NCBI GenBank assembly: GCA_038373865.1
Contig: JAXGGA010004733.1
Span: forward strand, 21,072-85,071
From: Uloborus plumipes
Lineage: Eukaryota > Arthropoda > Arachnida > Araneae > Uloboridae
Direction of reading: 5' to 3'
DNA: 64,000 bases
Shown: positions 43,737 to 53,500 of the stretch, piece by piece
Position numbering within the stretch: the first letter of the stretch is position 1
How the letters are laid out: every line of letters begins with the position of its first letter
Position numbers and translations under genes: made by a program
The notes under the pieces: model-generated
Told to the model about the DNA's origin: nothing
What the model saw: the letters and a program-made list of their open reading frames with translations, nothing else
The model's database searches: none

Positions 43737-45613
43737 CAGGGGCGGCTCCTCACTATGGGCCGGGTGGGCCGGGCCCACCCAGAAAAATTGGAAGAAAAAA
43801 AAACATAGTAAAAATATATCGCTTTGTATATCAGCTCAAAAAAAAAAAGGGCCCAAAACTTATTTTCAAACTCCGTGACAAGCGCGCGCTCTTTTTTCTC
43901 GCGCCTCCTAAGAAAGTACGCGAAAGGAAAGAGCGCGCATTTGTCACGGAGATCCCGGCTGTTTCGCACGAACGTGGGCCATCTGGCCAAGGCCCACCGG
44001 CTGCCCAAGGCACACCTCCGCTTTTAGCCAATCGCAATGGCTGGATTAAGGAGAGCGCTAAGTGAAAACACCCCTTGTAATTTCTGCCGAGAGGGCACTT
44101 TCTGATGGTGCCCAGAATTTCCCTTTGTCCCTAACTAAAGCGGTGGAGAGGGAAGGAGAGGGAAGTGTTTCGTTTTAGTACATGAGCAGAGAATGTCTGG
44201 CCGCTGTGTTAGGGAGAAAACTCTTGCCTCTTTTCACTCCACAGTCCTTATTTTTCTTTTCTTTTTTTGCTTGATTTTTGTAGCATTTATCTTTTTTTTT
44301 GTGATTGTTTTCCTGATATTGTTGTTTTTCCTCGGATAACGTTTTTATTGCTACGTTCTATCCATTAGCATCTTTTCTATCACATAGATATATTTTCCCC
44401 TTTATCGAAACCTTTAACGTGCTTTCAAGCTATTGTTCCCATCAGTCAATTACGAATGCAATTATAATCCCATATGACTATAATTTTTCGTCCATGCTTA
44501 CTCAAAGTTACTCATGATAAAATCTATGCTAAATTTGGCAGTCGATAAATGAAAAATGCATCAGTAGAGAGGTTCTATATTTATTTTATTTACTTATTTT
44601 TGTTATTGTTGTTCAGCAAATCTTTCAAACGTGACGTGTCAGTAATCCATGTTTTAATTTTAATGTTATTCGAATCGGTAAGTCCTATAAATTTGATTGT
44701 AATGTAAGAAAAATAAGTGTTTTAATATTGTTATGTACTTTATGTATTTCCTGAAAATAATTCGAATCAGCTACCATGACCATTACTAGTTTGAGTACTA
44801 CCATAGATAAGCGAGTAGAATCATAACTGATCAAACCAGTGTATTCCAATTTATTTAAAAACATATACGTATATACATTAAAATTGAAAGTTAATGAAAA
44901 TATCATAGCTATTAAAGTGAGAATTAAATAAGAAATGATCAAAAGAGCTTTGTGTTAAACTATAATTGAAGTGAAAAATCAGCGTAAATAAAGCACAAAT
45001 GAGGTAGAAAGTACAGCAAATAGCTATTTCAAGGCTACAATGGAGCCTCTTCCGCAGTGCAAAAAGCTCAGCGCACAGCATGAAAGCTGTGAGATTTCTC
45101 TTACAGCTTTAGTCATAACTATTTGCTGCACTTTCTACACAATTTGTGCTTTATTTACGCTGATTTATAAAAGTGAGATTTTTATGTTCTGACACCGTTA
45201 GAATTTGTTTTTTCATGAACTGAAATTGCAACATTTGTATCTGAATTAAAAAAAAATTTAAGCATGCCCATATGTAGTCATTTACCTTATGAGTTCCTTA
45301 ATTTGATGATAGAGGCTTTCAGAAAGTCATGGTGCAGGTTGTAGAAATTTTTAGGGGAGAGAGGGGGTGTTTTTAGTCATAAATGTTCTTTTCTTTTTGA
45401 GTATAATCCCGTAATGTTTGAGGAGATGTGCCACCTCTTGAGGGGAGACACTTTTGAAGTGATGAATATTTTCACTGTTTAAAAAGGGCAAAATTATGTG
45501 ATCTAGCTTGCTTAACTTTAGTGATGTTGTCTTTCATTTTATTTGTGTAAGCATTACTGGGCAAACATATAATTGCGGGCCCACCCACTAAATTAAGGCA
45601 CGAGCCGCCACTG
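43737..45613. mobile_element. Non-autonomous hAT inserted in the Tc1 left end
   Basis: Left end CAGGGGCGGCTC, right end GAGCCGCCACTG, with a perfect 8-bp TSD AGTCATGG (43729-43736, 45614-45621). Both ends carry GGGTGGGCC/GGGCCCACCC just inside. Two large foldbacks lie inside: 43871-43951 (CTCCGTGACAAGCGCGCGCTC and its complement) and 44976-45027 with 45115-45166 (~52-bp arms). The open frames in 43634-44065 follow the GC-rich foldback and are not genes. No transposase. Confidence 0.92.
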
Positions 45614-45738
45614 AGTCATGGGATAGCAATATGCAAATTTTCAGATGACAGTAGCATCGCATAGAACAGGTATAAATGCGCAGTGCTTTTACAGAGCTTT
45701 TATTTCTGTTCAAGTTATTCATGTGAAGAGGTTTTAAC

Positions 45739-46785
45739 GTGATGATGACCGCACGACGTGAATTAACAGACTTTGAACGCGGAATGTTAGTTGGAGCTAG
45801 ACGCATGGGTCATGCCATTTCGGAAATCGTTAGAGAATTCAACATTCCCAGATCCACTGTGTCAAGAGTGTGCCGAGAGTATGAAATTTCAGGCATAACA
45901 TCCCACCATGGACAGCGCAGTGGTCGACCGCCTGCACTTAAAGATCGAGACCGGCGACGTCTGCAAAGAGTCGTAAATTCTAACAGACAAGCAACACTGC
46001 GTCAAATCACCGTAGAAATCAATGTGGGACGTACAATGGACGTGTCTGCTAGAACTGTGCGGAGAAATTTGGATTTCTTGGGCTATTCCAGCAGAAGACC
46101 GACTCGAGTGCCTTTACTGACAGAACGACATCGCTTGCAGCGACTCTCGTGGGCACGTGAGCATATCGGTTGGTCCCTAGATGAATGGAAAACCGTGGCC
46201 TGGTCCGATGAGTCACGATTTCAGCTGGTAAGAGCCGATGGTAGGGTTCGAGTGTGGCGCAGACCCCACGAAGCCATGGACCCAAACTGTCAGCAAGGCA
46301 CTGTTCAAGCTGGTGGTGGCTCCGTAATGGTGTGGGCTGTTTTTTCATGGCATGGACTTGGTCCTCTAGTGCGACTGGATCGAACATTGACTGGAAATGC
46401 TTATGTGTAGCTACTTGGAGATCACTTGCAGCCATTCATGGACTTCATGTACCCAAACAACGATGGGATTTTTATGGATGACAATGCGCCATGTCACCGG
46501 GCCACAACTGTTCGCAATTGGTTTGAAGAAAATTCTGGACAATTCCAACGAATGATTTGGCCACCTAGATCGCCCGACATGAATCCCATTGAGCATTTAT
46601 GGGACACCATCGAGAGGTCTGTTCGTGCCCAAAATCCTGCCCCATCAACGCTTTCACAATTATGGACGTCTATCGAGACAGCATGGCTCAATATTCCTGC
46701 AGAAGACTTCCAACGACTTGTTGAGTCCATGCCACGTCGAGTTGTTGCACTTCGCCGGGCAAAAGGAGGGCCGACACGATATTAA
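45739..46785 (+). pseudogene. Tc1-type transposase, copy 1 (one premature stop)
   Basis: The reading frame runs the full 348-codon length with an N-terminal helix-turn-helix pair (DFERGMLVGARRMG, IPRSTVSRV) and the GRPP linker. The DDE core is WSDESRF, MDDNAPCHR and NPIEHLW. I count 36 residues between the second catalytic Asp (DDN) and Glu, so DD36E. A TAG at 46408-46410 replaces a Gln codon (CAG in copy 2). Everything else looks intact, so decay is recent. Known role of the family: cut-and-paste transposition into TA sites. Confidence 0.93.
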
Positions 46786-46818
46786 GAGGTATCCCATGAC
46801 TTTTGTCACTTCAGTGTA

Positions 46819-47469
46819 TAATGAAAGTTTACAATGTAATGAGCTGGCGCCATCTATTGTGCAATCTGAATACTTTGCGATGTACGGATTGACGTGTTCC
46901 CCAGTATGGGGGCGGGACCTTAAGGCCCCCCCGGGGGGCAGAACCAGGGACCTCGGTGATGCGAATCCAGTGCTTTGGCCGCTGAGCCAAAAGACCTTAT
47001 TACTAGGCAGACAAAGTTGGGCTGTGTGTTCTCTAAGTACGCCACAGTACTCCCCTCTTAGGCCCCGTTTATGCAGCAGGATTCGACCCGGAGTTAACTC
47101 GGCTTCGTGGTTAGGCCGTTTTCTGCATCTAACCCGGCATTAAGCTGGCTTCAATAGGCTAGGAAATTTTCTCCTCCAACATAGAGGAATTATTGCCGGA
47201 TTTTCCCCACAATGCATTGCGTGGTCGCGTGGCTCCCGTCGTGTATTTACCTTACACTTGTTGCTCGGCGATCGGCGTGCGATTTAATTCTTTCACGTTT
47301 GTTGGAATTGTTTTCATATTTTTAGTTAATCATGCGCAAGAAAAAACTTACCGTATGGAATGATGGGAACTAGAGTCCATATAGGACTCTAATGGGAACG
47401 TTAGCGCATTGAATGATGGGAACATAAAGAAGAATCCGCGACTTTCCAAAAACGGATCTTATTCTCGGT
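46819..47469. other. Intergenic with tRNA-like patch and short repeats
   Basis: GC-richer than average around 46900-47120, including GGCCCCCCCGGGGGGC and a block 'ggattcgacccggagttaactcgg'. No convincing gene; the 46589-47143 frame is an out-of-frame read through the transposase end. Confidence 0.4.
46937..46996 (-). repeat. tRNA-like (SINE head or tRNA-Ala pseudogene) sequence
   Basis: On the minus strand GGCTCAGCGGCCAAAGC resembles an A box and D arm, GGATTCGCATC an anticodon loop (CGC), and GAGGTCCCTGGTTCTGCC a B box region. The T stem does not pair well, so it is not a functional tRNA. Confidence 0.3.
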
Positions 47470-47636
47470 GCTTAACAATATCGCAAATTCCAAAATTTGG
47501 ATTCAAGTCAAACGTTACAATCGCTACGAGATGCGATTCTATCGTAATTCGACTTCCAGTTGCGATTGCAATTTTGGTCTTTTGCGATCGCCTCGAAGCG
47601 ATTGTAATGGTGTTTCACTTGAATTCGGCCCTAAAT
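47470..47636 (+). repeat. GCGATT-rich repeat, partner of the MITE at 40761
   Basis: Matches the complement of 40760-40930 over ~165 bp (TTACAATCGCTACGAGATGCGATTCTATCG, GTGTTTCACTTGAATTCGGCCC). Frames 47409-47690 and 47468-47716 come from this repeat. Confidence 0.75.
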
Positions 47637-47762
47637 CCCCCATTTATCCGCCTCCCGCTCCAACCCGGGGTAAAGCCGGAGGATGCATAAACAGGGCCCT
47701 AGTGATGGAGCGGTGAGCGCGAATGTTCGAATAAAATGGTGTGCCGAAGGAGACAGCCGTTC

Positions 47763-47845
47763 TGGTTGTAGTTTTGTGCCTGTTGCTGCAGCTGTTGTTG
47801 TTGGGAGAGTTGCTGTTGCTGCTGATTGTTGCTGCTGCTGGGCAA
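47763..47845. repeat. CTG/TTG trinucleotide-rich tract
   Basis: Repeated GTTGCTGCTG-type units, which read as poly-Gln on the minus strand. No flanking conserved domain, so I treat it as a microsatellite rather than a gene. Confidence 0.6.
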
Positions 47846-47972
47846 GAGACGCATCCGCGGTCGGGCGCATGTGAGTGGGGGCCAGCAGTTGGGCGGACGA
47901 TGCAAGAGAAGCTTATCCTGTTGCGTTGCGTTTCATGGTTCCATCAGTTGAGTGTCATGTTCACCACTTGTG

Positions 47973-48168
47973 TTATCTTTGGAAAACCATCTCTAGATGT
48001 TGGAGATGTTCTTTGCGATTGTGTGACGCAATGAGAATGTCCTCAATGTAAGGGAAACGAAAATCAAGACCGCGAAGCACCAAGTGAATGAATCTTTGGA
48101 AAGTCTAGGCAGCATTTCTGTGCCCAAAAGTCATAAAGGGAAATTCATACAGTTCAAATGGTGAACAG
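47973..48168 (-). pseudogene. Gypsy-type reverse transcriptase fragment
   Basis: Minus-strand frame with SPFELYEFPFMTFG, TFQRF, LRGLDF, YIEDILIAS and EHLQHLEMVFQR, the order seen around the catalytic core of Ty3/Gypsy reverse transcriptases. The usual YxDD box reads YIED, a stop follows RNAA, and another stop ends the fragment at 47973. The upstream part is cut by the palindrome at 48174. Only about 65 codons survive. Confidence 0.75.
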
Positions 48169-48173
48169 GCTAT

Positions 48174-48783
48174 CCTAAGGCCCCTATATAGACGAGCCGG
48201 CGCATCAAGATTAAGTTTCACCACTTTGGATCCAGCGCGTGTTTGTGTGTTTGAGTGGTTGTCTTTTCTGGCCAGTAATCGCGTTTTGGTAATTTTTCAC
48301 TGTGAGTAATATTAGCGGCACGTGGATTTGGCAAAGCTTAGCAATGTGCCAAAACTTTTTTCTGGTAACCCTACTCCGCAACAATGAAAATTTGAAAGTA
48401 AAAGTTAAGGAATTGGATCCAAAGTGGTGAAACTTAATCTTGATGCGTCGGCCTGTCTATATAGCGGCTCTAGGTTATCCTAGAGCCGCTATATAGACAG
48501 GCCGACGCATCAAGATTAAGTTTCACCACTTTGGATCCAATTCCTTAACTTTTACTTTCAAATTTTCATTGTTGCGGAGTAGGGTTACCAGAAAAAAGTT
48601 TTGGCACATTGCTAAGCTTTGCCAAATCCACGTGCCGCTAATAATTGCTCACAGTGAAAAATTACCAAAACGCGATTACTGGCCAGAAAAGACAACCACT
48701 CAAACACACAAACACGCGCTGGATCCAAAGTGGTAAAACTTAATCTTGATGCGCCGGCTCGTATATATAGGGGCCTTATTAGG
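48174..48783. mobile_element. 610-bp near-perfect palindrome (head-to-head MITE pair)
   Basis: Two arms of ~301 and ~305 bp, complementary with only a few differences, are joined by TTAT at 48475-48478. The outer flanks are CTAT on both sides (48170-48173, 48784-48787). Each arm itself begins and ends with ~60-bp inverted repeats (CTATATAGAC, GGCGCATCAAGATTAAGTTTCACCACTTTGGATCC), so each looks like a full MITE. The unit may be two MITEs inserted head to head or one large foldback element. It interrupts the Gypsy fragment. Confidence 0.85.
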
Positions 48784-48787
48784 CTAT

Positions 48788-50473
48788 CCTAAGATTCATC
48801 CACTTGGTGCTTCGTCACATGATCATTTGGTCATTTTACTCGAACACGACCACACCGCATATGTTGAAGTGTATTGCAATTTAGGATTTGGCAACAACTT
48901 ACCCGCGTTTGTTCTGTTGTTTAACGCTTTGCGTTTTTCTGAAACTTCACGAATAAAATGATTTATTTCAAACTCGTCGCTTTCAAGAGCAAATAAGTCA
49001 GGGTAAACATTCAGTTTGTATCTCTTTTTGCTTAAATGTTGTGTTTTCTGATTTTTATTGCAATTGAAAAATTCGAATGAATAAAAATTTGAATTGGGTG
49101 AATGAGAAATAGTGCGGAAACTCCAAATCGTTTTATCAACTTAATGCAAAATTGAAAAATTTTAACTGCAAGAATTTAAATTTAATTGAGGAAGGTGTGT
49201 CTTTCTTTTTTTTTTCTTTTTTGTTTGAAAAGTGGGAATGGATACTCGTTTTTTTTTTTTTTTAAGTTGTAGCTGCAAATTAATTCAGCAAAGGGACAAA
49301 ATAACGTGCATTGAAAAACATCCCAAAAAAATACATATTTCATTGCATTTAAGGCAGATTTGTATAAAAATAGATGTGTCATATTGTCATTCGTGCAATA
49401 ACTATATTTAATTGCAATCTTTTCAGTGGGGGAAGGGAGAAAACGAGATGCTCAGGAGATGCTCATTTAAACGTTTCACTTAAAATGTAACTGTCTTTTT
49501 AATTTATTTCATGAATTATTTTATACTGCCAGGAAAATTTTACTGGATTTTTAAAGAGTTCATGCATTTTAGTTAAAGAAAATAATTTTTTCCGTCAAGA
49601 AGGAGGAGGGGTTTTATTACGTTTTTTTCTGTGGGGGAGAAAGGGAAAGTCATGTTTAAGTGTTTTACTTAAAATGATACAATTTGTCGAGTTCAGTGGC
49701 GAACAGTACAGTAGGTGGATTATTTTACACTTTAAAGCTACTGTAAATGTAGTTTACTAACTTTTTAATTTATTTTGGAGAACTATTTAAATTGCACGAC
49801 GAGGGGTGCAGAATGCACCCCCCTTCTCTAATCAAGCCGCTGCAGGTGGTTCAAAGCTGCAAGGTTTGGCGTGCGATGCAAATAGGTGACAGCTCATTAG
49901 TCCTTTAAGAAATTTTTGAATTTGCTTAATATTCGTATATCTTAATTTAATGTTGAAATTTTCTTTGCAAGAAAGGATAAGTTACTCATGCAAACTTTTA
50001 AGTATTTTTCTAAGAAATCACATATCCAAGGAGGGGTGGTTATGGGGGTTTGAGAACTTATATCTTAAAATAGTCTGATATCTTCTGTTACGCCCAAATA
50101 TTACTTACAACTCCAGTTCCGATAATGACCTCTACCAGATCCAGAATCTAGATTCATCCTTGTTTTCAAATGAATGATAATGTCAGTATTACAATAAATT
50201 TACACAGCAGTTACGTCTTTTAAGCTAAGTGAAGTTTTTTTAAAAATGAATACAAACAGCTTTCTGTGAAGGATTTTTACTGATTTTACTGGCCTACGAT
50301 CAGGTAATTTCAAAAAAAAAAAAGTTTAAAATAAGTCTTTTCTTACAATGCTTTAATTAGTTTATAATATAAATTAAATTTTGTAAGAAAATTGTCATGC
50401 TGAGTGAAAGAAATCTTGCTTTTCAGATGTAATATGACTCAAATGTTCACACGTTCTAAGTAAAATTTCAAGA
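48788..50473 (+). other. Intergenic and 5' region of the RPGRIP1L-family gene
   Basis: 48789-48812 (AAGATTCATCCACTTGGTGCTTCG) repeats, in inverted orientation, 24 bp of the Gypsy fragment at 48083-48106. The rest is AT-rich. A splice acceptor (TTGCTTTTCAG, ending 50426) lies just before the start codon, so a non-coding 5' exon probably exists upstream; I could not locate it. Confidence 0.45.
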
Positions 50474-50555
50474 ATGGCCGATGATCCGGAACGAGATGTG
50501 TATCCAATAAAAGAAATGAAAGAGTTGCACTCGCATGGAGATTTTGAAATTCATG
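50474..50555 (+). CDS. Rpgrip1l: RPGRIP1L-family exon 1 (coding)
   Basis: Starts MADDPERDVYPIKEMKEL; ends in phase 1 at the donor GTACTT, which is weaker than the others. Confidence 0.8.
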
Positions 50556-53500
50556 GTACTTGTCCAAATTTATTTTGTAAAAATATAGATTATGCTTTTG
50601 TTATCAATACTTTATATTATTTTAAAATTTTGTAATTGTTTAATGTCTAATAAAAATGTTTTGCATTTCTATTTACATTTTTCACTTCTGAAGGGTTTTT
50701 TTTTTATTTTTTTTAAATAAAAAATGGTTATTTTTCTTAATATGTGGAAGCTATGTTTGTTAAAATAACATTTATCTCAGCATTAATTCTTTGTTATCAT
50801 GTTTCAATGCATACATAATAGTTTAAATTGAGCTTTCAAATGTTCTATGGTCTTATTCATTGGTTCAATACTCAAGATAATTTGTTTATATTTAATTAAG
50901 TTCATTGTGTTAATGTACAATCACATTCTTAGAGAGAAGAGTATTTTATTTGATTTTGGCTTTTAGATTTTGCATTAATATTTGAAAATATAGAAGGGCA
51001 ATTCCACAGAAATGGGGAACTAATGACCAATTTTTCAAAACCATTTTTTTTCTCACAAATTATGTATCATTTTAAAACTTATGAGTTGCAGTATAAGAAA
51101 ATAATACAAATTATCACAAGAGTTTAATCCTTTAAGAGTAGGGGGGAGCATTGCTATGGGGAAAAAAAGTTTTTCTGAATTTAACATTGAACCCTCTAGG
51201 ATGATACTATGTTATACTAAGATGACATAATAAGTAATTTTTTTGGAATATCTTAAAAATTGTCCAAACTCTGGGTGTTTTTTCATATTTTGACTTTATT
51301 TCTCGTTTTTGCATTGCTTCGAAAACATTTTGAACAACAATAAGGAAATAAAAATGTTAGATTAACTTTCTTCGGTGATACAATCTAAGTTAAATATTGT
51401 CACAGTCTGTATTTGCTTTATTATTAATTAAAACATGATTAATTAGTTCAAAAATAATTGTTCTTGTAGAGGAAACATCTACGGAAACGTCTATTATCGG
51501 CCAAATAATGATGATTTGTTTCCCATTGGTTTTATGTATGTCATCTTGTACTGGCCATATCCAATACAAGTTTGAATCTTTTTAAACCCTTTTCATATAT
51601 TTTATCCTGTATGTATCAGTATGTTACATACATAATGTATGTACAAAAATATTTTGATCAGTTTCAAAATTGTATACCAGCAAAATTTATTGTTTTTTAA
51701 AGCAAATTTCGTGCAATTCTTACGTCGGACACCATGGAATTGCCCAGAACTTCCTACAAGGAATAAAAAAATCATCTATAATTTCAATGTTTTTGTTTGC
51801 CATGAAATTAACATTTGGCTACTGTCTTAACTGCCTCATATTTCTAATGTGTTGTAAAATTTTAATTGTTTAAATAATTAAATTCAAGTTTACTATAAAA
51901 TTATTCACTTTAGTAATGGTAATCATACTATTGTTAAAATAAAGCAGAAAACCCGAACATTAAAACACGCTCTTTTCTGTTAGTTCCAGATAGGCATATT
52001 TCCATAGAGAAAAGAACAGGGCCTCATATAACTAGAAGTGATCTGGAAGATCAATTTTATAAATTTAAAGAAGAGAATTATCAACTGAAAAGAGCAGCCA
52101 AAAAGCAAGAAGATGAACTAAAACGGTATGTGTCTTTATTTGATATTACGACTTTGATATTCAGTGTATTTCTTAATGTTGAAGTGTGCATAATACTTGT
52201 GAATGAAAATATACATATTTCAAGAAAACTTTTTTCAATGTCTAAAACAGTTGCTAAGTTTTACACTGAAAATTTTCTTGGCAATATGCACAATATTTGT
52301 CTAGGAAAGAACACTCACCTTATCTCATGGGCTAAATGCATAAATGCAAACAATAACAGTTTAATGGAGGGGCTGGAAAAGGGTGGGGGAATCCCTCACT
52401 TTTTATCCTAATACAGTCGATGCTCGTTATAACGACCACACGTTATAAAGACCATCCTAATATAACGATCAGTGAGAAAACCCCCAACTGTATCCTAATA
52501 TACTCTATGTTCTACCTCTTATAGCCACCACTCGTTATAAAGACCGCTTTCTGTAGGACGGAGACGGTCATCATATCGAGCGTCGACTGTATCATAATAG
52601 TTGCCTTTTATTTTATTACTTAAAATACAATCAGTTCAGAACTGAAACTGGGTCAAAAACGAAAATATTCTGACTCAGTTTAAGATTGATAAAGTCAGAT
52701 TTGAATTACATCACATTATTACTTCTGCACCCACTAGTACCTCCTTTGCTTGGTTTTATTATTAGTTACTATTGCTATTATGTTTTATTCAAAGTTGATG
52801 GTTGAGGTTAAAGGTCAAAATTTATTATTATTTTATTTGGTACATCTTGTCTTCTTACTGTGGCTATTAAAGAGGTAGGAACTGGCGTACTTAAGAAGGG
52901 GAAGAGATCAGCACCCCTAAAGCTAATCTTCTTTTTGTTTGGGCTATGTTATTGCATTTCTACCTCATTATTGAAAAAATGGCTGCTAAAAATATGAGAT
53001 ATGACTGCAAAAATGTGGTCATATCTCAAACTTTTTTATGTTACCAAGTTAATGTAATCAAAATGGTTATGATATTTTTTGCTTCATTATTAGCAAGTCC
53101 ATCCATTTCATTTATATTTTCCACACATAAAAGAATATTAACATGTTTTGTTCAATGTCCTTATATCTTTTTACTTACAGATTAGCTACAAAAATGACTA
53201 GATTGTTAAGAGAAAAGAAAAACATGGAACTTAAAAATAGTCCAGGTGAGTATTTTTTTGTTGTGATCTTATAACACATAATAAAATTTTGCTTTGAGTC
53301 CACTTTGCTTACCCGACTTAGTTAAAAAACAGTTCTTCTTTCTAGACAAGTTATTACTAAATATTTCGAAACAAAAATTATAACATTCATTTCTTTCTCA
53401 ATTTAGCTCTTTTTTCTGTATTAGTTTCCGATTCATTTATGATAAGTTATGAAAGACGCGTTGTGGCTCTTCCAAGACAAATGAACTGATTATATTTCAC

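Larger units (their letters stand above)
43714..46816 (+). mobile_element. Tc1-like transposon copy 1, split by a hAT element
   Basis: Ends CACTGAAGTGACAAAAGTCATGG and its complement are flanked by TA on both sides (43712-43713, 46817-46818). Total span 3,103 bp; subtracting the inner hAT (1,877) and one TSD copy (8) leaves 1,218 bp, within one base of copy 2 at 59093 (1,219 bp). The body is over 99% identical to copy 2 by eye. Confidence 0.95.

Noticed and set aside
43634..44065. 143-residue frame at the left end of the hAT in Tc1
   Set aside because: It crosses the Tc1/hAT junction and a GC-rich hairpin, so it cannot be an old gene.
45588..46730. Several long antisense frames over the Tc1 copies (also 59043-60225)
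   Set aside because: Shadows of the transposase reading frame on the opposite strand.
47631..47905. Gln-rich minus-strand frames
   Set aside because: They follow a CTG/TTG microsatellite with no conserved domain.
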